Positions 47,388 through 57,382 of a DNA stretch of 64,000 bases are shown here, in pieces. The first letter of the stretch is position 1, and each line of letters begins with the position of its first letter. Source of the DNA: Crateriforma sp964453205 (GTDB lineage Bacteria > Planctomycetota > Planctomycetia > Pirellulales > Pirellulaceae). The DNA lies in contig CAYVRC010000004.1 of NCBI GenBank assembly GCA_964453205.1, forward strand, positions 1-64,000. The letters are read 5' to 3'. Both the position numbers and the translations under genes were made by a program. The notes beneath the pieces were generated by a model. The model had not been told where the DNA came from and ran no database searches. It saw only the letters and a list, made by a program, of their open reading frames with translations.

Positions 47388-48533
47388 ATGCCCAAGAAGA
47401 AGCACAATAAACACCGTGCCGACTTTCGAAAGAAACACCAAGGTCGCGTCCGCGATCGTGATTTGACGCGGCAGTTCAAAACGGGCGACCAAGACGACTT
47501 GGCCGATGTCATTCAATCCGAACGACTTTCGGGCAAAGGCGACCTGACCCGCAAACGGACGGTGATCGGGTCCGATGCCGATCCGGACGACGCCGCGGGG
47601 CTGCACGTGCACTTTCGCACCGACGACGACATGCTCGGCGGCCGTGTCGTCAGCGTTCACGGGTTGCGTGTTCGCGTTCACGGCGACGACGGGGCCGATT
47701 ACGAATGCGCGGTCCGACAAGTGCTCAAATCGCTCAGCACGGATCAACGGCACGTCGTGGTCGCCGGCGACCGCGTCACCTTTCGCGCCGAATCCCCCGG
47801 CGACGGGATGATCGAAAGCATTCTGCCACGCACCGGCGTCCTGTCACGAACCAGCAAGGGCAAACAACACGTCATCGTCGCCAACGTCGATTACTTGCTG
47901 ATCATCGCCAGCGTCGCTCAACCCGGTTTGAAGCCGGCGCTGATCGATCGCTTTCTACTGACCGCCGCCCAGTGCGACATTCAACCCGTCGTCGTCTTCA
48001 ACAAGTGTGATCTCGCCGACACGGTTCAATTGCAGCCGATCGTCGGGGTCTACGCCGCCCTGGGGTTTCGCACGTTGATGGTGTCGGCGGAAACCGGAAT
48101 GAACACGGATTACTTGCACGCGTTGTTGGTCGGCAAGCAGACGGTCTTGGCCGGACAGAGTGGCGTGGGAAAAAGCAGCTTGTTGAATCGCGTTGAGCCG
48201 GGGTTGGGGTTGGCCGTCGGCGAAGTCAGCCGCGACAACGAGAAAGGCAAACACACGACCACGGCATCACGATTGATCCCTTTGGCCGATGGCGGCGCGG
48301 TGTTTGACACGCCGGGGATCCGTCAGTTCCAACTCTGGAACATCGAAGCCAACGAAGTCGGCGGATTGATGCCCGACTTTCGACCGTACGTCAGTCATTG
48401 TCGGTATCCGGATTGTCTGCACCTCAGTGAGACCGATTGCGCCATCAAAGACGCGGTGGCCGACGCTCGGATCGACGCGCGTCGTTACGATTCGTACTGC
48501 CACCTGTTGGAAGAGGACTTGCTGCCACGATGA
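47388..48533 (+). CDS. rsgA: ribosome small-subunit-dependent GTPase A
   Basis: A 381-residue circularly permuted GTPase that acts late in 30S maturation. An OB-fold domain (about residues 85-150) is followed by G4 FNKCD (N205), G1 GQSGVGKSSLLN (about 256-267) and G3 DTPGIRQF. The zinc domain has CRYPDC.H...TDC. A basic N-terminal extension of about 60 residues (MPKKKHNKHRADFRKKHQG) is present. The upstream frame open from 46551 belongs to no gene. ATG 47388 lacks a clear ribosome site. Its stop overlaps the next ATG (ATGA). Confidence 0.95.
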   Translation: MPKKKHNKHRADFRKKHQGRVRDRDLTRQFKTGDQDDLADVIQSERLSGKGDLTRKRTVIGSDADPDDAAGLHVHFRTDDDMLGGRVVSVHGLRVRVHGDDGADYECAVRQVLKSLSTDQRHVVVAGDRVTFRAESPGDGMIESILPRTGVLSRTSKGKQHVIVANVDYLLIIASVAQPGLKPALIDRFLLTAAQCDIQPVVVFNKCDLADTVQLQPIVGVYAALGFRTLMVSAETGMNTDYLHALLVGKQTVLAGQSGVGKSSLLNRVEPGLGLAVGEVSRDNEKGKHTTTASRLIPLADGGAVFDTPGIRQFQLWNIEANEVGGLMPDFRPYVSHCRYPDCLHLSETDCAIKDAVADARIDARRYDSYCHLLEEDLLPR

Positions 48534-48775
48534 CGACACTCTCCAAACGACAAGCCGTCGTCGCCGTGATCGTCAGTTCGATCTTGTTCACGATCGCGCT
48601 GGCTTTGTTTTGTTTCGCGTTGGGCTTGGACTTCGTCAACGAAGGCTGGGCGCCAAGACAAGACGGCGAAAGCGTCGTGGGAGATCGCCAGGTGCCTTTG
48701 GTGCTTTCGCTGGTGGGCTTCGCGATTTCGATCGTCTTGTTCTTCGTCGGTTTGCATCGAATCGCCAAGCCCTGA
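48530..48775 (+). CDS. small two-helix membrane protein after rsgA
   Basis: An 81-residue protein with two transmembrane helices (about residues 10-30 and 57-75) joined by a charged loop (EGWAPRQDGESVVGDRQ). The ATG overlaps the rsgA stop by 4 nt, so it is translationally coupled. I do not recognise the family. Composition and coupling support a real gene. Confidence 0.7.
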   Translation: MTTLSKRQAVVAVIVSSILFTIALALFCFALGLDFVNEGWAPRQDGESVVGDRQVPLVLSLVGFAISIVLFFVGLHRIAKP

Positions 48776-48809
48776 ACCGGTCCGGCCGAGAACGCCGACG
48801 CGGCATCCG

Positions 48810-49655
48810 CTACGGAAAGAAGTATCGCACCCAGTTCCGGAAACCTTGACCGGGAACGTAGGCCACCGGTTGGCCCCACAAACCTTGACCGACTTGAACC
48901 GGATAAGTTTCTTGCCCGAACGAAATGAGCGCGTCGGCCGGCGTCGCGGATGCCGGAACCGGCGACGTCGCTAGCGGATCGACGACCAACGGCGGCATCA
49001 CGGCCGGAGCGGGGATGATCGCCGGCGGTGGTGCGTAGGGAACCGGCGCGGTCATCCCGGTCGGCCGCACGCTGCCGCATCCGGATCCCCAGCCGGCCGA
49101 ATAGCTGCTCCGCGGCGAAACGTTGGGGCAATTGGAGACCGTCGCGAAATCCGACCCGGAAAGCTGTGGCGGCGACAGCGGCGTCAGGTCGCCGGCGGAC
49201 ATCGGCGGTCGACTCGGGACGCTACGAGGCGCCGGCAAGCTGCGTGCCGGTCGGTCGCCGGAGGAGAATTCCTGGGGCACGGGACGACCGGGCAACGAAC
49301 GAAGGTCGTTCGACACCGGTGGTCGAGGTGACGAAGGCGCCGGCTCGGCACCGATCGGCGGGGCGGTGACCGGTGGCGGGGATGCATCGGCCGGCGGGGA
49401 TGCATCGGCCGGCGGGGATGCAAACGGGGAACCGCCGGCTTGGCCGCCCCCGGGAGTCGAGTTTCCGAACTCCGGCAGAGTGAAGCCGCCGTCTTGCAAA
49501 TAGGCCGCCTGCCGCACCCGTGCATCGGTTTGCGACCACCGCGGTGACGGCTGACCGGACCGCGGGGAGCTGCCGATCGGTTTGAGTGTTTGGGCATCGA
49601 CGTCCGCGGGGACCAGACAGTAGGTGATCGAAAGTATCCCGGGCCAAAGTTTCAT
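48810..49655 (-). CDS. secreted Pro/Ser-rich protein, function unknown
   Basis: A 281-residue protein starting at ATG 49655, placed 7 nt after AGGA; ATG 49661 is alternative. The signal sequence (MKLWPGILSITYCLVPADVDA) is followed by a low-complexity Pro/Ala/Ser-rich region (about residues 55-215) with the repeat ASPPADASPPADASPP. A compact tail (DALISFGQETYPVQVGQGLWG, then VAYVPGQGFRNWVRYFFP) looks conserved and could be the functional part. It lies beside a Fur-box-like site. Confidence 0.7.
   Translation of the reverse strand: MKLWPGILSITYCLVPADVDAQTLKPIGSSPRSGQPSPRWSQTDARVRQAAYLQDGGFTLPEFGNSTPGGGQAGGSPFASPPADASPPADASPPPVTAPPIGAEPAPSSPRPPVSNDLRSLPGRPVPQEFSSGDRPARSLPAPRSVPSRPPMSAGDLTPLSPPQLSGSDFATVSNCPNVSPRSSYSAGWGSGCGSVRPTGMTAPVPYAPPPAIIPAPAVMPPLVVDPLATSPVPASATPADALISFGQETYPVQVGQGLWGQPVAYVPGQGFRNWVRYFFP
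49375..49422. repeat. 18-bp tandem repeat, about 2.7 copies
   Basis: GATGCATCGGCCGGCGGG occurs at 49381-49398 and 49399-49416, with a partial third copy to 49422 and a partial unit before 49381. It encodes the ASPPAD repeat of the Pro-rich protein on the minus strand. Confidence 0.85.
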
Positions 49656-49969
49656 GAGCATTTCCTGCAGCGATGCCGTTCATCGGCTTTCGTGAACGAC
49701 GAAACCCCACTGGGACCTACATTTTCCCGGCCGATCGTGGCAAGACGAATCCCACGCGGTGTCGGCCGTCACCGGCAGGGCTCGATCGTGGGCGGGCTTG
49801 ATAATGCGAATCATTCGCATTAGGCTCCCTGGCCGCTAGCCAGCCACCGACGCCGCGCACGTCCGACGATGCCACCGACAGCTAGGAAGCAAGCAACGCG
49901 ATGATCGTGGTTTCCGCCCGGAATTCACGAGTTCACATCCCTTATTTTTTTTCACCGGAAAATGAACCG
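49656..49969. other. 314-bp divergent intergenic region
   Basis: This region separates the Pro-rich protein from the DUF1559 gene. It holds a near-perfect Fur-box-like palindrome at 49802-49822, then a short inverted pair CTAGC/GCTAG (49836 and 49881 area) and an A/T-rich stretch (49941-49950) before the DUF1559 start. No gene is seen. A start at 49901 for the DUF1559 protein is possible. Confidence 0.6.
49802..49822. promoter_or_regulatory. Fur-box-like 21-bp palindrome
   Basis: TAATGCGAAT-C-ATTCGCATTA is a perfect 10-1-10 palindrome. With the G and A before it (from 49800) it matches the 19-bp Fur consensus GATAATGATAATCATTATC at 15 of 19 positions by my count. It lies about 147 bp upstream of the Pro-rich protein start and about 148 bp upstream of the DUF1559 start, so either gene could be iron- or metal-regulated. 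Confidence 0.7.
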
Positions 49970-51037
49970 ATGCATCGTCGTTCCAACGCCTTGATGTCAC
50001 CCGAGCAACCCGCTGCGGCCGACCCCCGGATCCGCGCGAACACCGAACGTGACGGTTTCACGTTGGTGGAATTGTTGGTCGTCATCGCGATCATCGGCGT
50101 CCTGGTTTCCTTGTTGTTGCCGGCGGTGCAAGCGGCCCGTTCGGCGGCGCGACGGATGAGTTGCGGCAACAACCTGAAACAAATCACCCTGGCCATTCAC
50201 AACTACGAGTCGGCCTTTCAAGTCTTGCCGCCGGGGTGGTCGGATCCGGGCGGCGGCAAGGGTTGGGCGATGCAGGCCCGCATTTTGCCTTACCTGGAGC
50301 AATCGGGACTGAGTGAAAACATTGACTTCGGTCGGGGCTACACCGAGTCCACGGTTCAATCCGACGGCGTGACGATCCCGCTGTCCGCCTTTCGCGTCGC
50401 CACCTACCAATGCCCGAGTGATCCGCTGGATCAGCCGCGATTTAGTGGCGGAGCAGCGAAGTACTACAAGTTGAACTACGGTTTCAACGGTGGCATCTGG
50501 TTCGTCGCCGATGCGGCCGGTCGCTCGCACGGCCGCGGCATGTTCAACGCCGGACGGACCATGCGTTTTCGAGATTGCGTCGATGGGCTCAGCGGAACCT
50601 TGGCGATGGCGGAGGTCAAAGGCTGGACACCCTATTTTCGCGACGCCGCTATGACCGGCGAGATGGAACAACCGATCGCACCGGAGCAAATCTGTGCGCT
50701 CGGAGGCAGCTTCAAAACAGAGACCGGTCACACCGAATGGGTCGACGGCCGCATCCACCAAGCCGGATTCACCACCGCGTTCCCCCCCAATCAAAAGGTT
50801 CTGTGCGAACGCTCGGGAGTGCTTTACGACGTCGATTTCACCAACCTCCGTGAGGGTTTGGATCCCGCCAGCCCGGCGAGAACCTACGCCGCCGTCACCA
50901 GCCGCAGCTACCACAGCGGCGGGGTTCACGCGAGTCTGCTCGACGGCTCGGTTCATTTCGTCACCGAGTCGATCGATGTCAAAATTTGGCAATCGTTGTC
51001 GACCCGCGACGGACGCGAAGTCGTGGAAGTACCGTGA
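49970..51037 (+). CDS. DUF1559 (SBP_bac_10-like) pseudopilin-type protein
   Basis: A 355-residue protein with the type IV pilin-like leader GFTLVELLVVIAIIGVLV near residue 29, followed by LLLPAVQAARSAARRMSCGN and NNLKQITLAIHNYES, all DUF1559 hallmarks. The C terminus carries SYHSGGVHASLLDGSVHFVTE, the H..DG signature. It is anchored by the single N-terminal helix and probably processed by a prepilin-type peptidase. ATG 49970 is preferred over 49901 because it gives a shorter leader. The Fur-like palindrome lies upstream. Confidence 0.9.
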   Translation: MHRRSNALMSPEQPAAADPRIRANTERDGFTLVELLVVIAIIGVLVSLLLPAVQAARSAARRMSCGNNLKQITLAIHNYESAFQVLPPGWSDPGGGKGWAMQARILPYLEQSGLSENIDFGRGYTESTVQSDGVTIPLSAFRVATYQCPSDPLDQPRFSGGAAKYYKLNYGFNGGIWFVADAAGRSHGRGMFNAGRTMRFRDCVDGLSGTLAMAEVKGWTPYFRDAAMTGEMEQPIAPEQICALGGSFKTETGHTEWVDGRIHQAGFTTAFPPNQKVLCERSGVLYDVDFTNLREGLDPASPARTYAAVTSRSYHSGGVHASLLDGSVHFVTESIDVKIWQSLSTRDGREVVEVP

Positions 51038-51091
51038 GCGACCCCGAACGGCCCTGACGGCTTTCTCTCGTCGCCAAAAGGGCCGGTGGAT

Positions 51092-54000
51092 TTACGGCTG
51101 CGGCACCGCGTGACCCGTCGCTTTTTCGATCGTGATTCTGTCGAACGTGACATCGATCTCCCTGGGCGGAGGGTTTCCAGGGGCCATGGCGACGAAGCCC
51201 AGCGATCGCGGTGCGTCGGCTTGCCAAACGATCGTGTGGTGCCACTGAAAGTTTCTTCCGTCGTGGCTGTGACCGAAGCTGCACCGCGTCCCGAATCGGC
51301 GCAGCCGCAGCCACGTTTCCGGCACCGGATCTTCCATTGGGAAGTACCACCGATTGGTGATCCGGCCTGCCTGTTCGGATATCAGTGTGATTCGACTTTG
51401 TCCGTCGCCATGACCCTCCACCGCCAGCTTCAAAAAGTTGTCGGCATCGTTCCAAAGTACGACCGCGCCTTGCTGAAAAGCTTCGAGGGGTCGGAAGTCC
51501 GTCAAGGCCAAGGTCACTTGGAAATCTCCGTCGCCTGCCGGGTTGGGCAGAAGAAAAAGATTCGAGTAATTCTTTTTCGCGATGCCTCCGTTGTCGGCGC
51601 GGATCCTCAATCGCCCGGCGGCGTGGTCGATCGTCACGCGATCGGGAATCGAATTCTCAATCTGCCAATCCGACTCGCCCTGGCCACTGAAATCATCGGA
51701 GGAAACGATTTCGTATCGTAGCCAGTCTTTCGCACGTTCATCGCCATGGTCTGCGAGCTGATTTCCGATCCGCGCTCGGAGCGTCCCCTCGCTTTCGCGA
51801 TACCACCGGCCCAATGTCTCGATGGCGGAGGACGCATCGACTTTGGCCAGCATCGCGGCGGCGAAGAACCGACCTCGCTTATCGCTGGCGGCGGGAATCA
51901 CTACCGTGACGGCTGCCTCCGATGGGAATCGGCAGAGCGAAAGGATGGCGTGCCAACGAAGCAAGGGTTCGGGGGATTCGAGCAACGGCTGTAAGCCATC
52001 GATCGTCGCTTGCCGGTCGGCGTCCCAAACATCGAGCAGGATGGAAACCGCTTGCAGCGAGCGATTTTCGGGATCGCGCGAACCGGCACGACGAGCCAAA
52101 TCCTGCAATTCCCCCAACCGACCCGTTTGCCGGGCTCTTCGCAGCAGGGCGGGGAACAATTGAGTCTGATCGCCGGTGGGGCAGCGCAAGGAGTTGGCGA
52201 TCCGCTGAGTCTGCACGCGGTTCCACGGCCGGTCGTGGACGCCGAGAAACCGACGCACGTCCGGGCTTTCTTCTTTCAAGGCGTCTCGCAGCGCTGTGAC
52301 GGCCGCATCGGTATCACGTGAGATCACGTCCAACAGCAGCGGCGGGCGCATCTCGCGGGCACGGCGGATTCGGTCGGTCAGGTTTCGCTGTTTCTCCAGC
52401 GGCGTCCCCGCGAGGCTCAGGTTTTGTTCCGACAGCAGGAAAGCTTCCAGCGACAATCCAGCCGTTCGCAGTTGTCGGACCAAGGATTCCCGTCGAACGA
52501 AAAGGTCATACTCACGATAATGGCTCGGCATGCGAGCGGAAGCTTCGTCCAGGCTGTGCGAAATGATCTGAAATCCTTCCTCCCGCCGCCCCAACCGACA
52601 CAACAGCAGTCCGTGCTTGACGAAATGTTGAAAGTCGCTCCAGCTGTTGGTCGAGCTGCGAAACCGACTGTTCGGATCAGCCTGTTCACGCAATCGGGCG
52701 GATTCTTGTTCGGCAAATTCCAGCGCCAGTTCCAAGGCCGGCCGCTCATCAAGATTTCCGAATTCGGACATGATGACGCGACCGCACTTGGCCAATCCCA
52801 AAGCAAATTCTTCATCTCGCCGGTAACGCTCGATCAGTTTCAATTCCGGCCGGACGTCATCCAGTTGCCGCCGTCGCATCATTGCGATCAATAATTCTCC
52901 GCAGGCGTTCCACTCGGGGTGTTGAGCCTGAGCCTGACGCGTCGCATCGACCAGAGCTTGCGTTTTGTCAAACTCGACGGCCAGCGATGCCAACCGGCCC
53001 GACGCCGTGTCCAACGCGTCCGATGGTCCGGTGGGCGGCAGTATGGCGCCCAGCATCGTCTGCCAAGCCGCTTCCGTCTGACCGCTCTTGGCGTACCATT
53101 CGCTCAGATTTCGCCGATAGTAAGACTGGGACGCACCGCCGGGTGCAAAGTCGATGGCGACCTTGCACAACTCGATCGCCTCGTCCAACCGCTCAGCCTC
53201 TCGGCTGATTGCAGTCGCTTCGTTGCTTACCGCGTAAGCGTAACGTGTGCGAAGTTTCGGTTCTTCGACGCTTTTTAATAGCCGGATCAGCCGGTCGGAT
53301 TGATCCGTATTCAAGTAGTGTGGCGCGACGACACTCAACTGCTTCAACACGAGTTCGGGATTTTCTTTCCAGACCTTGTCCAACACGTCCAACCCTGTTC
53401 GGACGTCTTGCCGCTGTAGCAGACGGTCGGCCAAGGCCATCAAGACTTCCGGGGTTGCCTCTCGCGGGGCAAGCGTTTCATCGAACGCCGGCTGATCACC
53501 ATCGGCCGGCTGTGCAGAGGAGGGCGAGCCGACCACGGCGGCCATCATGGCCGCTTGACGAAGGTCGTTGTTCTTCGCCGCGGCGGCATCGATGACGTGC
53601 CGGGCGAGCTTTCTGCCCAACGTCCGTGTCGTCTGTCGTTGGAGCAACGCGTCGGCGACTTGCCAGGTCGCGTCGTCGATGGCCTCGGGGGTCCGCTCCA
53701 CGTGCCGTAACAGCGTCTGTCCCTGGGCGATCGCGACATCATCATCCCCTTGCCGCGCGGCCAACAAACAAAGCAAGGCCCCGGGGCGATGGTCATTCGC
53801 CTGACGTCGTCGCGCCTGATCGACGGCACGCGTCAGCCGCCCGCGTTGATCGGGATGTTCGTCAGCGTAACGCAACAGATGATCCAAGATCGATCCGTCC
53901 GACAACTCGGTCGAATCGCCGGCGTTGCTGCTCAAAGATACATGCCAGCCGTTGAAAAAGAAGTCCGACGGCACGGTCCTGTTGCTGCCGTCCAAAACGT

Positions 54001-57000
54001 GGACCAAGCATTCGAATGATTTAGCGATTTCGCCTTCATTCAGTGCGGACAACGTTTGGTGATACGCTTTGAGGTTGTGATCGAAAGGATACTGACGGCT
54101 TTGCAGGTAGGTCTGTTCGTCGTCGGACTTTCGATCTTTCAGCGCCGACAATACCATGTCGAAACCGAGCAAGGCTTGCCAGAAACCGTGGTCGTCGCAG
54201 GCACCGGCGATCTGATTCAACGAGTAAATTTCGCCGGGCAACGAGGACGCCGGCTTCGTTTCTTGCATCGATCGATGCAGCTTGACCAAGCGATTCGAAA
54301 GCGTGCTTCGGGCTTCATCGGGTCGCTGCAATTTGACCAACAGATCCGCGACGCGGATCGTTCCGGCGTCGCTGATTTCCTGCGGCGTCGACGCAGATTC
54401 TCTCCACAGCCGCAGCGACAACTCTCGGACGGCGGGGCGCGGGCACTCCGCAAACATCCGTCGTAGCATCGGTATTTCACCTTGTAACGCGGCACTGAAC
54501 TCGGGATCGTTTTGGTAGCGATCGGCCAATGCGATCACCCGCGACGGATCGCCTTGTTTCGACGTGGCGGCAGCCGACAACGCCAACGCCTGGGGCCGCC
54601 AAGCGGGCGTCTGTTCGGCGGCGATTTCACACCGCCCGATGACTTCGGGCAAACGACGGACTGTTTCGGCGACAGTCAGATAAGTTTCGACGAACGGGTG
54701 AATCGTGGGCACGTAGTCGTCGCCGGGAAAAATCAGCTCGTGAAGAACGTCCAGAGTCCCGAGGTCGTTGGGAAGTCTGACGACGTAGCCGGTCATGTTT
54801 TGGGCAAAGGTGTCATCACTCGGCGAACCCGCCACGCAAACCTTGTACAACTCGATCACATGCTCGGCCGATTTCGCATCGGTTGGCATGTTGCGCCAGA
54901 GAAAACGCAAGCGACTGCGAACGAACGCAGCGGCCCGCGTGGATCGGTGTTGTCGGAGCGAATCGGTCAGTGAAGACAATTGTTCGGCCTTGATGTAACT
55001 GTCGATGTGTTGCGACAAGCGAACCATCAATCGGTCGGGATCCTGATTCCAAACCTGCTGGATCAACTTGACCGCGGCTGCGTGCTGTCCGCTACGCTGG
55101 TGGACTTCCACCATGGCGATCCGATCGCTGGCCGTGGCGTTATCGGGAAGCAAGTTTGCCGTGTCGGGTTCGATACCCGCCGAAACGTCGGCCGCGACCA
55201 GCGCGTTGATGATCGCGTACAGCCGGTTCTTATTGTTTTTCTGATTCGCCGCTTCTTTAATCTGCATGGCGATATCACGTCCGAGGGATGCCGTCTCCGT
55301 TTGCCGTAGCGCTGCCGACGCCACCAAAAAAGAAGCATCCGTTTCGACGAGTTCGGGTCGCATCGCGATTCGGTCCGACCAGTCACCCAGCGGACCGACT
55401 GCGGCGGCAGGGCTGTTGCCGAATAACGTTACCAGAATCGACAAAGCGGCCAGTCGATCCGCCGCTCGGTCGTCGTCGGCGGCCGATTCATTCCGAGCGG
55501 CAGCGAGTGCTTCTTCGATGCGATGCAGTTCTTGCGATTTTGCGGCGAGAGCCAACAGTCGCAACAGAAACGGAGTCGCGTCGGCGGTCGACTGCCGCCC
55601 CGGATAGCTCATCGGTGATCGTGCATCGACCTGAGGTGCGGGATCGATGACGATGAAATACGCATCGAAATCATCTTCTAGGTTGCGAAGATCACGACAC
55701 AACCGTTCGACGGTGTGCTTAATGTCCCCGACAAGAAGACGGTCAATGGCGGCACGGATTTGTTGCTCGGCGTTTCGGATCTCGCCCCAATCGCCGAACA
55801 AACGGCCTCTCGCTTGTCTGGCCTGTTCCGCCTTCACTTCGATAAAAAACATTCTCGCTTTGGCCAGAACGGCCAGCGCGTCCAAATCGAATTGATGTTT
55901 CTGTAGGTGACCGGCGATGGACATCAACCAAGCTGCGTCGCCTTGCAGCGGCATCGTCGGATCCGACGTTCGCGCGTCGGCCGACCGCACCAAAACGCTC
56001 CGCGCGTGAGCGGGGCGTTTCAACCTGACCAACATTTCGGCGATCGAGTAAAGATCGCTGGCGTTGCCCGAGGTCCAGTTCTCGGCCTCCGTGTCAACGG
56101 ACGGGTATCCTGACAAGGCCAATCCGGCATGCAACGCCGGCTGGGACTGACAGGCCAAGAGTTCTTGCTGCAGAAAGACGCGGAGGCTCGGGATGGCTTG
56201 CCCTCGCTTTTCGGCCCGGATGTGCTGTTCGGCCAACGCCACCAGTTGCGTTTCGTCGCCGCGATGTCGCGCCAACATGGCCAAAATCAACTCGGAGGCC
56301 TGCGTCCATGTCGCAGACGTGTCGGCTTCCCGCGCGACTCGTGCCGCAAGTTCCTCGACTCGTCCCGCTCGGACCGCAAGCTCGACCAGCGAGCGACAGT
56401 GATTCAGGTAGCTCGAATAGTCCGATGAGTCGCGTGAGACCGTGGCGATCAAGCGGAGTTCGTCATCATCGCCGGGGATCAATTCTTTGATCAACAATTC
56501 GTAAGTCGCCTGCTGCTGATCTTGTTCCCTCATCAGGGGCACGAGACGCTCTATCAATCGGGCGCGACGCCCACCATGGAACACCCGCAGGCTTGCGAGA
56601 TAAACCGACTGCAGGCCGGCGGTGTCTTTCGACTGATAACCCAACATGATCAAAGTGCTTGTCAACAGTTCTTGCTGGCGTTCGTCCAGTCGATCCTTGT
56701 CAAGCTGATCGATGTGTCGGGCCAACATGGCAAGCCGGTCTTGACCGACGTACAGCCGACCCAGATTCGATCGGTCCTCCAAAATCAGATCCGGTTGTAG
56801 CCGCCACAGCGGCTCCAGCGCCTCCAGGCCGGCATGAAAGTCGTTCGCCTTGATCAGTGCTTCGCTCCATTTTTTGCGCAACGAATGATCGCGGGGTTGG
56901 AGGTCGAGTTTGCGTTTCCACAGCGCGGCGACGGCGGCATGATTCTCGGCCACGTTGTGGCTTTCGATCAGCTCGTCGATCAACGACACGGATGTGGGAT

Positions 57001-57382
57001 CATTGTCCAGCCGTCGCTGAAACGCCTCGAGGCGAGAGGTCAAATTTCCTGATCTTTGTAAGGTCATCAACGCGCGTTGGCGAACCGGGTCGATCCCACT
57101 GGGCATCCCTTGGCGTCTGGGTTGACGTCGCAGTATCCGACTGGCGATCTGTGCGGCCAGATCGGGATCCGCGTCGGCGGATTGCATCATCAGCCGACTC
57201 AATTCATCCACGCCGGTTTGCGGATCAATCATCTTTCGAAAAATCGCCGCTTTTCGCTGTAGATCCTGGCGATCGGCGGAATCGTTTTGGCCAAGCGCCG
57301 TTGCCCCAACAAACAGTGACCCAGTCAGTCCCATGACGAGCCGGGTAGTCGCGAGGGACGCGTTGATTCGGAAGCGGGTCAT
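51092..57382 (-). CDS. giant secreted helical-repeat protein with C-terminal DUF1349-like domain
   Basis: 2096 residues from ATG 57382, which has AGGA 8 nt upstream; the longer frame to 57502 is rejected. The signal sequence (RLVMGLTGSLFVGATALGQ) is followed by about 1750 residues of TPR-like helical repeats (AALWKRKLDLQPRDHSLRKK, EALIKANDFHAGLEALEPLW, DVLDKVWKENPELVLKQL). A short HEAT-like stretch (about 1820-1890: LLRWHAILSLCRFPSEAAV) follows. From about 1895 there is a concanavalin-like domain of DUF1349 type (DDFSGQGESDWQIE, GAVVLWNDADNFLKLAVEG, WLRLRRFGTRCSFGHSHDG). It is probably periplasmic or surface-bound, with the last domain binding carbohydrate. No enzymatic motif is seen. Confidence 0.8.
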   Translation of the reverse strand: MTRFRINASLATTRLVMGLTGSLFVGATALGQNDSADRQDLQRKAAIFRKMIDPQTGVDELSRLMMQSADADPDLAAQIASRILRRQPRRQGMPSGIDPVRQRALMTLQRSGNLTSRLEAFQRRLDNDPTSVSLIDELIESHNVAENHAAVAALWKRKLDLQPRDHSLRKKWSEALIKANDFHAGLEALEPLWRLQPDLILEDRSNLGRLYVGQDRLAMLARHIDQLDKDRLDERQQELLTSTLIMLGYQSKDTAGLQSVYLASLRVFHGGRRARLIERLVPLMREQDQQQATYELLIKELIPGDDDELRLIATVSRDSSDYSSYLNHCRSLVELAVRAGRVEELAARVAREADTSATWTQASELILAMLARHRGDETQLVALAEQHIRAEKRGQAIPSLRVFLQQELLACQSQPALHAGLALSGYPSVDTEAENWTSGNASDLYSIAEMLVRLKRPAHARSVLVRSADARTSDPTMPLQGDAAWLMSIAGHLQKHQFDLDALAVLAKARMFFIEVKAEQARQARGRLFGDWGEIRNAEQQIRAAIDRLLVGDIKHTVERLCRDLRNLEDDFDAYFIVIDPAPQVDARSPMSYPGRQSTADATPFLLRLLALAAKSQELHRIEEALAAARNESAADDDRAADRLAALSILVTLFGNSPAAAVGPLGDWSDRIAMRPELVETDASFLVASAALRQTETASLGRDIAMQIKEAANQKNNKNRLYAIINALVAADVSAGIEPDTANLLPDNATASDRIAMVEVHQRSGQHAAAVKLIQQVWNQDPDRLMVRLSQHIDSYIKAEQLSSLTDSLRQHRSTRAAAFVRSRLRFLWRNMPTDAKSAEHVIELYKVCVAGSPSDDTFAQNMTGYVVRLPNDLGTLDVLHELIFPGDDYVPTIHPFVETYLTVAETVRRLPEVIGRCEIAAEQTPAWRPQALALSAAATSKQGDPSRVIALADRYQNDPEFSAALQGEIPMLRRMFAECPRPAVRELSLRLWRESASTPQEISDAGTIRVADLLVKLQRPDEARSTLSNRLVKLHRSMQETKPASSLPGEIYSLNQIAGACDDHGFWQALLGFDMVLSALKDRKSDDEQTYLQSRQYPFDHNLKAYHQTLSALNEGEIAKSFECLVHVLDGSNRTVPSDFFFNGWHVSLSSNAGDSTELSDGSILDHLLRYADEHPDQRGRLTRAVDQARRRQANDHRPGALLCLLAARQGDDDVAIAQGQTLLRHVERTPEAIDDATWQVADALLQRQTTRTLGRKLARHVIDAAAAKNNDLRQAAMMAAVVGSPSSAQPADGDQPAFDETLAPREATPEVLMALADRLLQRQDVRTGLDVLDKVWKENPELVLKQLSVVAPHYLNTDQSDRLIRLLKSVEEPKLRTRYAYAVSNEATAISREAERLDEAIELCKVAIDFAPGGASQSYYRRNLSEWYAKSGQTEAAWQTMLGAILPPTGPSDALDTASGRLASLAVEFDKTQALVDATRQAQAQHPEWNACGELLIAMMRRRQLDDVRPELKLIERYRRDEEFALGLAKCGRVIMSEFGNLDERPALELALEFAEQESARLREQADPNSRFRSSTNSWSDFQHFVKHGLLLCRLGRREEGFQIISHSLDEASARMPSHYREYDLFVRRESLVRQLRTAGLSLEAFLLSEQNLSLAGTPLEKQRNLTDRIRRAREMRPPLLLDVISRDTDAAVTALRDALKEESPDVRRFLGVHDRPWNRVQTQRIANSLRCPTGDQTQLFPALLRRARQTGRLGELQDLARRAGSRDPENRSLQAVSILLDVWDADRQATIDGLQPLLESPEPLLRWHAILSLCRFPSEAAVTVVIPAASDKRGRFFAAAMLAKVDASSAIETLGRWYRESEGTLRARIGNQLADHGDERAKDWLRYEIVSSDDFSGQGESDWQIENSIPDRVTIDHAAGRLRIRADNGGIAKKNYSNLFLLPNPAGDGDFQVTLALTDFRPLEAFQQGAVVLWNDADNFLKLAVEGHGDGQSRITLISEQAGRITNRWYFPMEDPVPETWLRLRRFGTRCSFGHSHDGRNFQWHHTIVWQADAPRSLGFVAMAPGNPPPREIDVTFDRITIEKATGHAVPQP

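Noticed and set aside
49375..49422. CRISPR-like short repeats
   Set aside because: The repeats are contiguous, 18 bp, in frame and encode a Pro-rich protein repeat; no spacers exist.
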